A stretch of DNA of 64,000 bases from Oscillospiraceae bacterium (GCA_017508045.1 JAFVZT010000024.1:1-64000), one strand, 5' to 3'. Shown: positions 8,303 through 17,860, counted from the first letter of the stretch. The notes: generated by a model not told the origin, from the letters alone. Made by a program: numbers and translations.

Positions 8303-9670
8303 GTGCTGACCTATGAACTGAAGAAGCAGCCGGGAATGCCCCTTTATGAAGCGCTTTACCGCTGTATCCGGGAGGACATTCTCACCGGCAAGCTGTCCTG
8401 TGGGGAAAAGCTGCCCTCCAAACGGGCCCTTGCAGCCAATCTGGAGGTAAGCAAAATCACCGTGGAAGGCGCATATAACCAGCTTTTGGAAGAGGGCTAC
8501 ATCTGTGCCCGGGAAAAAGTTGGCTATTTTGTGGAGCAGGTGGAGCAACGGTTTTCGCAAGCAGCTCCGGAAGCACCTCCTCAGGCAAAGGCCCTTCAGG
8601 GAATTGATCTGATTGCCAATAACCCGGCGAGCTTTCCCTTTTCTGTTTGGAGCAGGCTTCAGCGTGAGGTTATGCTGGACTTGGGGAAGCGTTTGCTACA
8701 GCCATTACCCAATCAGGGCTTGTGGGAGCTGCGGCAGGCAATTGCCGCCCACCTCGCCCAGTTTCGGGGAATGCAGGTGTCTGCTCAGCAAATTCTGGTA
8801 GGTGCGGGAACGGACTTTTTGTACAATCTTCTTATCCAGCTTTTAGGTAGGGACAAGCGCTACGCAGTAGAGGAGCCGGGTTACGATAAAATCCGGAAAA
8901 TCTATGCCGCCGGCGGCGTAACGTGCATCAGCGCATCTATGGATACAGAAGGGGTGCTTCCCCAAACGCTTTGGCAGGCGCAGGTGCTGCACATCAGCCC
9001 CTCCCACCATTTTCCTACCGGTATCATTATGCCAGTTTCCCGCCGACAGGCACTTTTGGAGTGGGTTAAGGCCGGACAGGACCGGTGGATTATTGAAGAT
9101 GACTACGACAGCGAGTTCCGCTTTAACGCCCGGCCTATGCCGGCACTGCAATCTATGGACAGTGCCGGACGGGTGATTTATATGAATACCTTTTCCAAAA
9201 CCTTAGCGCCGTCTATCCGTATCAGCTATATGATTTTGCCGATGCCGCTTATGGAGCAGTTTCAGAAAAAGCTGGGCTTTTACAGCTGCACGGTACCCAG
9301 CTTTGAGCAGTATACTCTGGCACGGTTTTTATCCCAGGGGTATTTTGAAAAACACATTAACCGAATGCGAAAATTCTACAAAACCCGGCGCAACCGGGTG
9401 CTGGCGGCGGTACAGCAAAGCCCCTATGCCCATAAGCTTACCGTGCAGGAGGAAAATGCAGGCCTGCATTTTCTTTTACAGGTGGATACGGACTTGCCGG
9501 ACGAACAGCTGGTTGCCCGATTTGCGGAAGCCGGTATTCATATCCGCAGCCTGAGCAGCTATTATCACAGACCGGCACCGCCGGAAAAGGCCCACTGCCT
9601 TGTTGTGAATTACTCCGGCTTGTCCGAAGAAGGCTTACATACCCTGGAAAATATACTAAAAAGTGGGTAA
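8303..9670 (+). CDS. MocR/PdxR-type GntR regulator with aminotransferase domain
   Basis: The 455-residue protein joins an N-terminal GntR winged helix (about 10-75; KLPSKRALAANLEVSKITVEG is the recognition region, cited in part) to a fold-type I aminotransferase domain. PLP-binding features include DDYDSEFRF near 270 and FSKTLAPSIR near 297, with Lys as Schiff-base residue. MocR proteins use the domain to sense PLP or amino compounds; PdxR activates vitamin B6 synthesis, but no pdx genes lie nearby. The start is GTG with AGGTGAGA upstream; the overlapping ATG is out of frame. It follows the P-type ATPase by 15 bp, so it may be cotranscribed. Confidence 0.88.
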   Translation: MLTYELKKQPGMPLYEALYRCIREDILTGKLSCGEKLPSKRALAANLEVSKITVEGAYNQLLEEGYICAREKVGYFVEQVEQRFSQAAPEAPPQAKALQGIDLIANNPASFPFSVWSRLQREVMLDLGKRLLQPLPNQGLWELRQAIAAHLAQFRGMQVSAQQILVGAGTDFLYNLLIQLLGRDKRYAVEEPGYDKIRKIYAAGGVTCISASMDTEGVLPQTLWQAQVLHISPSHHFPTGIIMPVSRRQALLEWVKAGQDRWIIEDDYDSEFRFNARPMPALQSMDSAGRVIYMNTFSKTLAPSIRISYMILPMPLMEQFQKKLGFYSCTVPSFEQYTLARFLSQGYFEKHINRMRKFYKTRRNRVLAAVQQSPYAHKLTVQEENAGLHFLLQVDTDLPDEQLVARFAEAGIHIRSLSSYYHRPAPPEKAHCLVVNYSGLSEEGLHTLENILKSG

Positions 9671-9685
9671 TTTTTACAAAAAAGA

Positions 9686-9714
9686 TTGCTATCTGCGAAT
9701 TTTCCTTTTATAAT
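9686..9714 (+). promoter_or_regulatory. Promoter of the ADP-ribosylglycohydrolase-like gene
   Basis: TTGCTA (9686-9691), 17-bp spacer, TATAAT (9709-9714). AGGAGG is seen 10 bp downstream and the ATG is at 9738, so the leader is very short. Confidence 0.75.
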
Positions 9715-9737
9715 GATAAAAAATAGGAGGTGTTTAT

Positions 9738-10826
9738 ATGGACGCAACGGCAGCATCCTATCGGGGGTGTCTTTTGGGTCTGGCTGTGGGGGATGCCTTG
9801 GGCTATCCCATTGACAAAAAGAGCTGGAACGAAATTTGCGAGGATTACGGTCCCAACGGTCTTTTGGGCTACGATTTGGTAAACGGCTGTGCAGACATCA
9901 CCTCTTACACTCAGCTGGCGGCTTTTGTTACCAACGGGCTTTTGCTGGGCGCTATGCGGGGAAACCCGGATAAATATGATAAATATATGGCGCTGGGTCT
10001 GCGGGAGTGGCAGAAAAGCCAGCAGTTTCGGGGTGCCAACACAGAAAAAACCTTCTGCTGGCTGGCACAGGTGCCTGAAATGCGCAGGCGGCACTGTATG
10101 GATACCAGAATGCTGGATGCAATCAGTCGTGAGGTGCTGGGAACACCGGAAAAGCCTGTATTTACTTCTACCTCTGCAGGCGCACTTACCACGGCGGTGG
10201 CTGTGGGTCTGGCAGGGGGACAGGGTAATCTGAAAATGGACCGGGTAATGGAGCTTGGAGCAGAGGCGGTTGCTTTTACCCACGGAGAGCCGGAGGCTTT
10301 TTTGTCCGGCGCGTTTGTTGCCTACAGCACAGCCGCAATTCTACAGGACGGGAAAAGACCTCTGCCGGAGTTGTTTACCCAGGGAGCGCAGATGCTTGAG
10401 GAGCAGTTTGGGCAGCGCTACCCTCAGGTTACCGATGTGACAGCCGGAATACATAAGGCTATCGCTCTGACAAAGGATGCGGAGCTGACCTCCTTGGCGG
10501 CTATGTCCTTATTGCGCTGTTCCACCGCCGCAGAATGTGTTGCCGGCGCGGTATATGCCTGCTTAATTCACCCTGCCAATTTTGACGAGGCGATGATTGT
10601 GTCCGTAAACCATTCCGGACGCAGCGCCGCGGTAGGCGCCCTTACCGGCGCATTGCTGGGAGCGCGTTTGGGAGTGGAGGCCTTGCCGGAATTTTATTTG
10701 GAATCTCTGGAAACGGCGGCAGTTTTGGGCGAGCTTGCGGAGGACTTTACACAGGTGCGGCAGGTTCAGCGCGTGTTTGACGACAGCTGGGACCAGAAAT
10801 ATGTGCAGGGAAAACCCGCCCATTGA
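9738..10826 (+). CDS. ADP-ribosylglycohydrolase-fold protein with altered metal site
   Basis: The 362 residues follow the ADP-ribosylglycohydrolase (DraG/ARH) fold: N-terminal GCLLGLAVGDALGYP, a central alpha-helical body and a C-terminal GALTGALLGA segment. Active family members bind two Mg2+ through an SDDT-type motif and a late GGDSD-type motif. Here these read ADITSYTQ near 54 and NHSGRSAAVG near 293, so most of the metal-binding Asp residues are gone. The fold assignment is firm, but hydrolysis of ADP-ribose bonds is doubtful; it may bind a nucleotide-like ligand or act on another substrate. The gene has its own promoter and stands alone. Confidence 0.8.
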   Translation: MDATAASYRGCLLGLAVGDALGYPIDKKSWNEICEDYGPNGLLGYDLVNGCADITSYTQLAAFVTNGLLLGAMRGNPDKYDKYMALGLREWQKSQQFRGANTEKTFCWLAQVPEMRRRHCMDTRMLDAISREVLGTPEKPVFTSTSAGALTTAVAVGLAGGQGNLKMDRVMELGAEAVAFTHGEPEAFLSGAFVAYSTAAILQDGKRPLPELFTQGAQMLEEQFGQRYPQVTDVTAGIHKAIALTKDAELTSLAAMSLLRCSTAAECVAGAVYACLIHPANFDEAMIVSVNHSGRSAAVGALTGALLGARLGVEALPEFYLESLETAAVLGELAEDFTQVRQVQRVFDDSWDQKYVQGKPAH

Positions 10827-10868
10827 CAAATAGTTTGAAAAAAGAATCTGCTTTCTTTCAAAAAGCTC

Positions 10869-10897
10869 TTGCAAAACCGGAATAAAGGTGCTATAAT
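10869..10897 (+). promoter_or_regulatory. Promoter of the rimP-nusA-infB operon
   Basis: TTGCAA (10869-10874), 17-bp spacer and perfect TATAAT (10892-10897) precede rimP. The transcript runs straight into the hairpin at 10927. Confidence 0.8.
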
Positions 10898-10926
10898 ACA
10901 CACATTCTAGCATATATCTTATGAAA

Positions 10927-10955
10927 GAGAGGGGTTCAGCCCCTCTCCTTTTTTT
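10927..10955 (+). terminator. Attenuator hairpin in the rimP leader
   Basis: GAGAGGGG (10927-10934) pairs with CCCCTCTC (10940-10947) around a 5-nt loop and is followed by a run of seven T. It lies about 25 nt after the expected transcription start and before the rimP RBS, so it is an intrinsic terminator between promoter and operon. Since NusA, an effector of termination, is encoded in this operon, autoregulation by read-through is a natural inference. No ligand-binding structure is visible. Confidence 0.75.
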
Positions 10956-10974
10956 GAAGAAAGAGGCGAAATAC

Positions 10975-11427
10975 TTGAAAATTACAGAGCAGGTTGCCCA
11001 GTTTGCACAACCCATTGTGGAGGATAACGGCTGTAAGCTTTGGGATGTGGAGTACGTCCGGGAAGGCTCAGAGCGCTTTTTGCGTCTTTATATTGATAAG
11101 GACGGCGGCGTGGATATTGAGGACTGCGAAAAAATCCATCGGGCTGTCGATCCCATTCTGGACGAAAAGGACCCCATCAGCGAAAGTTACCATTTCGAGG
11201 TCTGCTCCGCAGGCCTGGAACGGTCGCTGAAGCGCCCCGGAGACTTTCAGCAGTTTATGGGAAGCCCGGTGCTGGTAAAGCTGTACCGTTCCAGAAACGG
11301 ACTGAAGGAAATCCCTGCTGTTTTACGGGGCTATGAGGATGGCCGCATAACCGTGGAAGCAGGAAAAGAAACCATTACCTTTGAAAAATCCGAGGTTGCC
11401 CTGGTGCGCCTCCGGGTAGAATTTTAA
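10975..11427 (+). CDS. rimP: Ribosome maturation factor RimP
   Basis: A 150-residue cytoplasmic factor needed for 30S subunit maturation. It begins KITEQVAQFAQPI and shows the conserved WDVEYVREG, IDKDGGVDIEDCE and SAGLERSL blocks of RimP. The start is TTG at 10975, supported by AGAGG upstream and by family alignment; the in-frame ATG at 10921 lies inside the attenuator. First gene of the transcription/translation operon, 16 bp before nusA. Confidence 0.95.
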   Translation: MKITEQVAQFAQPIVEDNGCKLWDVEYVREGSERFLRLYIDKDGGVDIEDCEKIHRAVDPILDEKDPISESYHFEVCSAGLERSLKRPGDFQQFMGSPVLVKLYRSRNGLKEIPAVLRGYEDGRITVEAGKETITFEKSEVALVRLRVEF

Positions 11428-11443
11428 CAGGAGGAAGGAAATC

Positions 11444-12568
11444 ATGGCAAGAAATACAAAAGCCAAAAAGCAGGCAGCGCCTCAGGTGGATATCGGCGCA
11501 GAAATCTTCGCTTCCCTGCGGGACTTAGAGAGCCTGAAGGGCATCCCTGTGGAGTATATGGTAGAGCGCTTAAAGCAGGCGCTGACCAATGCATACCGTA
11601 AGGATCGGGAGGACAATCGGGACATCCCTGCAGAAAATGTAGAGGTAGACCTGAGCGAAAAGGGTCTTTTTATGTATTTGATTAAGACCGCCGTGGAGGA
11701 GGTAGAGGATACCGCTACCGAAATTCACATAGACGCCGCCCGGAACATTGACCCCAACGTACAGCCCGGCCAGAGCGTTAAGCTGGCTGTGGATATTCAA
11801 AAATTCGGCCGCATTGCCGCCCAGACTGCCAAGCAGGTGGTGATTCAGGGCATCCGCGAGGCAGAGCGCGGCGCTATTTTTGAGAGCTATTCCTCTAAGG
11901 CCCAGGAAATGCTTACCGGTACCGTGCTGCGGGTTGACCCCGCCGGTGACATTTTCGTTCGGATCGGTCAAGGCAACGAGCAAAGCGACGCGGTACTGCG
12001 TACCGGCGAGCAAATTCCCGGCGAGAGCTATGCCCCCGGTGATTTGATTCGTGTTTATGTTTTGGAAGTACATCGTGCCACCCGGGGACCGTTGGTTCAG
12101 GTTTCCCGTACCCATCCCAATCTGGTGCGGCGGCTCTTTGAGCTGGAGACACCGGAAATTGCCGACGGACAGGTGGAGATTCGCAATATTGCCCGTGAGC
12201 CGGGCAGCCGCAGCAAGATTGCCGTGCGGGCAGCTGTAGAAGGCATTGACCCTGTGGGCGCTTGTGTTGGTCCTCGCGGCGGTCGTGTCAATGCGGTTGT
12301 AGAGGAGCTTCACGGCGAGAAAATCGACATTGTTGTCTGGAATGAAGATCCCTGCGAATATGTTCGCGCAGCCTTAAGTCCTGCGGAGGTTGTCAGCGTC
12401 AAGCTGGTTCCCGGACAGAAGGCCTGCTGTGTGGTTGTGCCGGACAGCCAGCTGAGCCTTGCCATCGGCAAGGAGGGCCAAAACGCCCGCCTGAGTGCCC
12501 GCTTAACCGGCTATAAAATCGACATTAAGCCCGTCAGCCAGGCTCCGGAAGCAGACGAGGCGGAATAA
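11444..12568 (+). CDS. nusA: Transcription termination/antitermination factor NusA
   Basis: Binds RNA polymerase and nascent RNA and modulates pausing, termination and antitermination. The 374 residues contain the N-terminal RNAP-binding domain (1-130), an S1 domain (about 135-200) and two KH domains, with GACVGPRGGRV near 267-277 and LAIGKEGQNARLSAR near 343-357. There are no C-terminal acidic repeats, as is usual in Firmicutes. A strong AGGAGGAAGGA RBS precedes the ATG. Confidence 0.97.
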   Translation: MARNTKAKKQAAPQVDIGAEIFASLRDLESLKGIPVEYMVERLKQALTNAYRKDREDNRDIPAENVEVDLSEKGLFMYLIKTAVEEVEDTATEIHIDAARNIDPNVQPGQSVKLAVDIQKFGRIAAQTAKQVVIQGIREAERGAIFESYSSKAQEMLTGTVLRVDPAGDIFVRIGQGNEQSDAVLRTGEQIPGESYAPGDLIRVYVLEVHRATRGPLVQVSRTHPNLVRRLFELETPEIADGQVEIRNIAREPGSRSKIAVRAAVEGIDPVGACVGPRGGRVNAVVEELHGEKIDIVVWNEDPCEYVRAALSPAEVVSVKLVPGQKACCVVVPDSQLSLAIGKEGQNARLSARLTGYKIDIKPVSQAPEADEAE

Positions 12569-12591
12569 ATACAAATCGGGAGGGAAGCACT

Positions 12592-12864
12592 ATGCAGAAG
12601 AAAATCCCTCAGCGTCAGTGTATGGGCTGCCGGGAGCGAAAAGCCAAGCGGGAGCTGATCCGCGTTGTCCGGGGAACTGACGGTGTGGTCAGTCTGGACT
12701 TTAGCGGAAAGCTAAACGGCAGAGGCGCATACCTTTGCCCAAATCCCGATTGTTTAAAAAAGGCGCAAAAAACCAAAGCTCTGGAACGGAGCCTGGAGGT
12801 TCCCATTCCGGAGGAGGTTTACGGACGCTTAGAAAAAGAAATGGGGTCGGGGATAAATGGATAA
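12592..12864 (+). CDS. rnpM: RnpM/YlxR nucleic-acid-binding protein
   Basis: A 90-residue basic protein of the YlxR family (DUF448). It has the signature PQRQCMGCRERKAKREL near 5-21 and the GRGAYLC motif near 44-50. In B. subtilis this protein was renamed RnpM and modulates RNase P; it is conserved between nusA and infB. It overlaps the next gene by 8 bp. Confidence 0.92.
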   Translation: MQKKIPQRQCMGCRERKAKRELIRVVRGTDGVVSLDFSGKLNGRGAYLCPNPDCLKKAQKTKALERSLEVPIPEEVYGRLEKEMGSGING

Positions 12865-13270
12865 GGCGTTGAATTATCTGGCCCTTGCCCGAAAAGCCGG
12901 CTTAATTGAGCTGGGAGAAGAGCCGGTGGGCGCAGCTGCCCGTTCCCATCACGCCCGGCTGGTGGTGGTGGCGCTGGATGCCTCCGACCACACCTGGCGC
13001 AGAGCCAAAAGCTTTGTTGCCGGTACACAGCAAATGTGTATCCGTCTGGACTTTACCAAGGATGAAATGGGACAGGCGGTAGGTCGCAGCAGCCTCGCTA
13101 TTGGGGCGCTTACCGACCCGGCTATGGCGCTTGCCTTTGTAAAAGCGCTGGAACAGCCGGAAAAATACCGGGAGGCGCTGGAAAATCTGGAGGTGCTCAC
13201 CCAGCGGCTTCAGAAGCGTCAGGCAGAAAAAAAGGCGCACCTGCGCAACAAGCAGCGCGGGAAGAAGTAG
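12857..13270 (+). CDS. L7Ae/L30e-family RNA-binding protein YlxQ
   Basis: The 137 residues belong to the L7Ae/L30e/Gadd45 family: YLALARKAGLIELGEE at the N-terminus, a central DASDHTWRR strand-turn and a GRSSLAIGALTDPAMA segment. Family members bind kink-turn RNA. The last 40 residues are a Lys/Arg/Gln-rich tail that makes it longer than the usual 100-residue YlxQ and is probably a non-specific RNA-binding extension. It sits in its conserved place between rnpM and infB. Confidence 0.9.
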   Translation: MDKALNYLALARKAGLIELGEEPVGAAARSHHARLVVVALDASDHTWRRAKSFVAGTQQMCIRLDFTKDEMGQAVGRSSLAIGALTDPAMALAFVKALEQPEKYREALENLEVLTQRLQKRQAEKKAHLRNKQRGKK

Positions 13271-13288
13271 TATACAGGAGGTGCGAAT

Positions 13289-15613
13289 ATGAGTTTAGTG
13301 AAATATCGGTTAAAAGAGGTTGCGGCGGATTTTGGCGTGGCAACCAAGGAAATCGCACAGGTCATGGAAAAGTTTTTTGAAAAGCCCAAATCCAACACAC
13401 AAGTTCTGACGGAAGAAGAGCTGAATGTTGTTTTTGATTACATGACCCAGACCAATCAAATTGAATCTTTGGAGGTTGTTTTTGCGGTGCAGCCTGCGCC
13501 CAAGGCAGAACCGAAGAAGGAAGAAAAGAAGGAAGCCCCGGCAAAGCAGGAGGAAAGAAAAGTTCCTGCGCCTAAGGCAGCACCGGTGAAGAAGGAAGAA
13601 AAGCCTGCAAGACCTGCTGAGCCGGAACGCAGACGGGAGCGCCGGGTAGTGGATACCTCTGCAGTGCAGGTCAATGCCAACCGCTTTGCTGATGTAGATA
13701 ATCTGGTGGACCAGCGGGTTCAGGATTACCAGGGCGGCAAGCAGAAGTTTAACCGCAAGGGCCAGCAGCAGAACAAGAAGGAAAACAAGTTTAAAGGCAA
13801 CAAGTCCCGGAACGAGGAGCAGGAGAAGCTGCGCCGGCTGCAAATGGAGGTTGCCCGCAAGGCGCCGGTTACCGTTAAAATTCCCGACGAAATTACCGTC
13901 GGTGAGCTGGCTTCCCGGATGAAAAAGACTGCCGGTGAGGTCATTAAGTGCCTGATGAAAAACGGCGTAATGGCCGGTATCAATCAGGAAATTGATTTTG
14001 ACACCGCAGAATTTGTGGCGGTGGAGCTGGGCTGCAAGGTGGAACGGGAAATTACCGTTACCATTGAGGAGCGCATTATTGACGATCACGTGGACGCAGA
14101 GGAGGATCTGGTCACCCGCGCTCCGGTTGTGGTGGTTATGGGTCACGTTGACCACGGTAAGACCTCCACTCTGGACGCCATCCGGAAGACCTCTGTTACC
14201 GCAGGTGAGGCCGGCGGTATTACCCAGCACATTGGCGCATATACTGTCGATGTAAACGGAAAAATGGTCACCTTCCTGGATACCCCGGGTCACGCCGCAT
14301 TTACCTCTATGCGCGCCCGCGGCGCAAAGTCTACGGACATTGCCATTCTGGTGGTTGCCGCCGATGACGGCATTATGCCCCAGACGGTGGAATCCATCAA
14401 CCACGCCAAGGCGGCAGGTGTGCCCATTATTGTTGCCATCAACAAAATGGATAAGCCCGAGGCCAACCCCGACAAGATTAAGCAGCAGCTGACAGAATAT
14501 GAGCTGATTCCCGAGGAGTGGGGCGGTGAAACGGTAATTGTTCCTATTTCCGCAAAGACCGGTATGGGTCTGGACGATTTGCTGGAGATGGTTATCCTCA
14601 CAGCTGAGGTGCAGGAACTGAAGGCCAATCCCAACCGTCGGGCAAAAGGTACGGTTATCGAGGCGCGGCTGGATAAAAACCGCGGACCTATCGCTACCCT
14701 GCTGGTGCAAAACGGCACATTGAATCAGGGCGATATCGTCATCGCCGGTACTGCCGTGGGTCGTGTCCGTGTGATGACCAATGATAAGGGTCGTACCGTA
14801 AAAACCGCAGGTCCCTCTGTGCCTGTGGAGATTACCGGTTTGGCAGAAGTACCGGCTCCCGGTGACGAGTTTAATGCCGTTACCGACGAGCGTATGGCCC
14901 GCGAGCTGGTTGAGCAGCGGAAGCAGGCGGCCAAGGATGCAGCAGCCAACGCAATGCAGAAGGTTACGCTGGATAATCTGTTTGCCAAGATGCAAGAGGG
15001 CGAAATGAAGGAGCTGCCGCTGATTGTCAAGGCGGATGTGCAGGGCTCTGCAGAAGCGGTGAAGGCATCCTTGGAGAAGATTTCCAACGAGGAGGTTCGC
15101 GTCCGGGTTATTCACACCGGCGTGGGCGCTATCAACGAAAGCGATATTCTCCTTGCTTCCACCGCCGGCGCGATTATTGTCGGCTTCAATGTCCGTCCCG
15201 ATGCCGGCGCACAGGCCAGCGCCCAAAGAACGGCTGTGGATATGCGGTTCTACCGGGTTATCTATGACGCCATTGACGAGATTGAAGCGGCTATGAAGGG
15301 TATGCTGGCACCTACCTTTGAGGAGGTTGTCATCGGTCACGCCGAGGTGCGTATGACCTATAAGGTTTCCGCCGTGGGTACCATTGCCGGCTGTATGGTA
15401 AAAGACGGCAAGGTTACCCGGGATGCCCAGGTCCGGGTGCTTCGTGACAATATTGTTATCCATGAGGGCGAAGTTGGCTCCTTGCAGCGGTTTAAGGATG
15501 CTGCCAAGGAGGTTACCGCCGGCTATGAGTGCGGTATGAGCATTTTGAAGTTCAACGACCTGAAGGAAGGCGACATCTTCGAGTGCTTTACTATGCAGGA
15601 AATTAAAAGATGA
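13289..15613 (+). CDS. infB: Translation initiation factor IF-2
   Basis: GTPase that delivers initiator tRNA to the 30S subunit. The 774 residues comprise an N-terminal region (two small helical IF2_N-like parts, near 1-50 and 200-250) linked by a Lys/Glu/Pro/Ala-rich stretch, then the G domain with GHVDHGKTS near 286, DTPGHAAF near 331 and NKMD near 385, then domains II, III and the initiator-tRNA-binding C-terminal domain. Length is normal for Firmicutes. A hairpin without a good T-tract follows the stop. Confidence 0.97.
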   Translation: MSLVKYRLKEVAADFGVATKEIAQVMEKFFEKPKSNTQVLTEEELNVVFDYMTQTNQIESLEVVFAVQPAPKAEPKKEEKKEAPAKQEERKVPAPKAAPVKKEEKPARPAEPERRRERRVVDTSAVQVNANRFADVDNLVDQRVQDYQGGKQKFNRKGQQQNKKENKFKGNKSRNEEQEKLRRLQMEVARKAPVTVKIPDEITVGELASRMKKTAGEVIKCLMKNGVMAGINQEIDFDTAEFVAVELGCKVEREITVTIEERIIDDHVDAEEDLVTRAPVVVVMGHVDHGKTSTLDAIRKTSVTAGEAGGITQHIGAYTVDVNGKMVTFLDTPGHAAFTSMRARGAKSTDIAILVVAADDGIMPQTVESINHAKAAGVPIIVAINKMDKPEANPDKIKQQLTEYELIPEEWGGETVIVPISAKTGMGLDDLLEMVILTAEVQELKANPNRRAKGTVIEARLDKNRGPIATLLVQNGTLNQGDIVIAGTAVGRVRVMTNDKGRTVKTAGPSVPVEITGLAEVPAPGDEFNAVTDERMARELVEQRKQAAKDAAANAMQKVTLDNLFAKMQEGEMKELPLIVKADVQGSAEAVKASLEKISNEEVRVRVIHTGVGAINESDILLASTAGAIIVGFNVRPDAGAQASAQRTAVDMRFYRVIYDAIDEIEAAMKGMLAPTFEEVVIGHAEVRMTYKVSAVGTIAGCMVKDGKVTRDAQVRVLRDNIVIHEGEVGSLQRFKDAAKEVTAGYECGMSILKFNDLKEGDIFECFTMQEIKR

Positions 15614-15620
15614 TTTTATT

Positions 15621-15648
15621 CTGCCGCACCGCGACTGCGGTGCGGCAG
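15621..15648 (+). terminator. Hairpin between infB and rbfA
   Basis: A perfect 12-bp GC-rich stem (CTGCCGCACCGC and its complement, loop GACT) is followed by AAGATTTTTAGG. The T-tract is interrupted, so it is likely a partial terminator or an mRNA-stabilising or processing structure. Confidence 0.5.
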
Positions 15649-15671
15649 AAGATTTTTAGGAGGATGAAACT

Positions 15672-16040
15672 ATGGCATCCAATCGAATCGGACGAATTAA
15701 TGAGGAGATTCAAAAAGAGCTGGCTTCTCAGCTGCGTACCGTCAAGGATCCTCGGGTGGCGGAAACCATGATTTCCGTTACCCATGTGGAAACCACACCG
15801 GATTTGCGCTATGCAAAGGTCTATGTAAGCTTTTTGCAGGAAGAAAAGGCAGCGGATGCAATGAAGGGTCTTAAATCCGCCGGCGGCTATCTTCGCCGGG
15901 AGCTGGGTCGGGCGTTGAATTTGCGCTATACACCGGAGCTTGTGTGGGCGCTGGACGATTCTATTACCTACGGCGCAAAAATGCTGAAGCTGATTAACTC
16001 CCTGGAGGTTGAAAAAGATGACCGGGTTGACGATTGCTGA
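15672..16040 (+). CDS. rbfA: Ribosome-binding factor A
   Basis: A 122-residue KH-fold protein that binds the 30S subunit during maturation of the 16S rRNA 5' end. Conserved features are the N-terminal RIGRINEEIQKEL and the VKDPRV, DLRYAKVYVSF and LRYTPELVW segments. AGGAGG precedes the ATG. The 3' end overlaps nrnA by 23 bp. Confidence 0.96.
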   Translation: MASNRIGRINEEIQKELASQLRTVKDPRVAETMISVTHVETTPDLRYAKVYVSFLQEEKAADAMKGLKSAGGYLRRELGRALNLRYTPELVWALDDSITYGAKMLKLINSLEVEKDDRVDDC

Positions 16041-16971
16041 AACAGCCAATGCCCTTCTGAAGGGGGATAATTATGTGATTTTGACCCACCGCCGCCCCGA
16101 CGGGGATACCTTAGGCTCCTCGGCGCTGCTGTGCCGGGGCTTGCGGCAGCTGGGAAAAACCGCACATATTCTGGAAAATCCGGAAATTACCCCCAAGTAT
16201 ATCCATTTGCATCAAGGGCTGACCAAGCAGACGGTGGAAGCGGCAGATGTGCTTATTTCTACAGATGTGGCGTCTGCGGGCATGCTGCCGGAAGCGGTTA
16301 CCTGCCTTGCAGACCGGATTTGGCTGCGGATTGACCACCACAGAACCTCGGAAGCCTTCACGGAAAAAGAGCTGGTAGACCCGGATTCTGCCTCCTGCGG
16401 GGAACTGGTTTACGATATTTTGGTACAAATGGGGGCGCAGCTGGATGTAGCAATGGCAAATGCGTTATACACCGCAATTTCTACGGATACCGGCTGTTTC
16501 CGGTTTGCCAACACCAAGCCTCATACCTTCCGGGTGGCAGCGGCCTGCGCCGAGGTAACGCCGGATATTTTTGAAATCAATCAGTCCCTGTTCGGCACCA
16601 CCTCTTTGCCGCGACTGAAGGTGGAAAGCTGGCTTTTGCAGAATATGCAGTTTTTATCAGACGGTCAGGTGGCAGTTTGTCCCCTGCCGGCGGAGGTGGA
16701 GCGCTCCTGTGGCGCAACGGAGGACGATCTGGAAAATATCTCCGGCTTCCCCCGGAGCATCGAGGGGGTAAAAATAGCGGCAACCCTTCGGGAAACTGCC
16801 GACGGACTTATAAAAATTTCTGTTCGTGCCGTACCCGGCTATGATGCGGGAAAGGTCTGCGCCAAATTCGGTGGCGGCGGTCACCGGGGCGCAGCCGGGG
16901 CAACGGTGGATATGTCCCTGGAACAAGCGGCGGAGGCTATGGCAAAGGCGTTAAAGGAGTGCATCCAATGA
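16018..16971 (+). CDS. nrnA: DHH-family oligoribonuclease / pAp phosphatase NrnA
   Basis: Degrades nanoRNAs and dephosphorylates 3'-phosphoadenosine 5'-phosphate. The 317 residues contain the DHH phosphoesterase motifs HRRPDGDTLG near 23-32, a Ser/Thr-Asp motif STDVAS, the DHH triad RIDHHRTSE near 106 and the C-terminal DHHA1 motif GGGGHRGAAG near 286. The ATG at 16018 is chosen because GGAGG lies nine bases upstream; the TTG at 16009 has no spacing. It overlaps truB by four bases. Confidence 0.93.
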   Translation: MTGLTIAETANALLKGDNYVILTHRRPDGDTLGSSALLCRGLRQLGKTAHILENPEITPKYIHLHQGLTKQTVEAADVLISTDVASAGMLPEAVTCLADRIWLRIDHHRTSEAFTEKELVDPDSASCGELVYDILVQMGAQLDVAMANALYTAISTDTGCFRFANTKPHTFRVAAACAEVTPDIFEINQSLFGTTSLPRLKVESWLLQNMQFLSDGQVAVCPLPAEVERSCGATEDDLENISGFPRSIEGVKIAATLRETADGLIKISVRAVPGYDAGKVCAKFGGGGHRGAAGATVDMSLEQAAEAMAKALKECIQ

Positions 16972-17834
16972 ACGGAATTGTCATTGTAGACAAGCCCTCC
17001 GGCTGGACAAGTCAGGATGTGGTGAGCAAGCTGCGGGGCGTGCTGCATACCAAGCGCATCGGACACGGTGGAACATTAGACCCTATGGCAACCGGTGTTT
17101 TGCCGGTATTTGTGGGCAGAGGCACCCGGGCGGTGGAGTTTTTTGAGCATGCGGAGAAAACCTACGAAACGGTTTTGCGGTTGGGTTTTACCACCGATAC
17201 CGAGGATGTTACCGGAAATATTCTGACCCAAAGTGAGGTTTTTGTTACCAAAGAGGAATTGGAAGAAGTCCTTTCTCACTTTCGGGGGGATATTCAGCAA
17301 ATTCCGCCTATGTATTCTGCCCTGAAAATAAACGGACAAAAGCTGTGCAATCTGGCAAGGCGGGGCAAAGAGGTGGAGCGTCAAAGCAGGACAGTTACAA
17401 TTTCTGAGCTTACCTGCCTTGATTTTGACGGTGCTTTGGCAAAGCTTCGGGTGACCTGCTCAAAAGGAACGTATATTCGCACCTTGTGCAAGGACATCGG
17501 ACAGGCGCTGGGCTGCGGTGGTTGTATGCAGGCGCTGCGCCGGGTGCAGGCAGGAGAATATACCATTGACCAGGCGATACCCCTGTCGAGGTTGATTGAA
17601 AGCGAGAATCCGGAAACGTTTTTGCGCCCGGTGGACAGTATGTTCGCGGCGTATCCGGCAATTACCTTAACGGCGGCCCAGGAAAAGCGCTGCCGCAACG
17701 GAAACAGCTTTACCTATCCGGGTCAGGCGGGTACATACCGCGTATACAGTCAAACGGGGGAGTTTCTTGCTCTGAGCAGGATTGAAGGCGGAGTTATGTC
17801 AACCGTCAAAAGCTTTTTTGAGGTGGATACATAA
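16968..17834 (+). CDS. truB: tRNA pseudouridine-55 synthase TruB
   Basis: Makes pseudouridine 55 in the T-loop of tRNAs. The 288 residues have the N-terminal GIVIVDKPSGWTSQDVV, the catalytic GGTLDPMATGVLPV (Asp near 40) and RVTCSKGTYIRTLC. The ATG at 16968 has GGAG eight bases upstream and overlaps the nrnA stop (ATGA), so translation is coupled. Confidence 0.96.
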   Translation: MNGIVIVDKPSGWTSQDVVSKLRGVLHTKRIGHGGTLDPMATGVLPVFVGRGTRAVEFFEHAEKTYETVLRLGFTTDTEDVTGNILTQSEVFVTKEELEEVLSHFRGDIQQIPPMYSALKINGQKLCNLARRGKEVERQSRTVTISELTCLDFDGALAKLRVTCSKGTYIRTLCKDIGQALGCGGCMQALRRVQAGEYTIDQAIPLSRLIESENPETFLRPVDSMFAAYPAITLTAAQEKRCRNGNSFTYPGQAGTYRVYSQTGEFLALSRIEGGVMSTVKSFFEVDT

Positions 17835-17860
17835 ATCCTTGGAAAACGAAAGAGGAAGCT

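Noticed and set aside
13310..15463. 717-codon open frame antisense to infB, and similar long frames opposite pnp (19351-21486), groEL (47714-49387) and the ceramidase-like gene (27027-28628)
   Set aside because: They are exact shadows of strongly biased coding genes, have no RBS or domain features, and are rich in His/Gly/Asn/Leu as expected from antisense frames.
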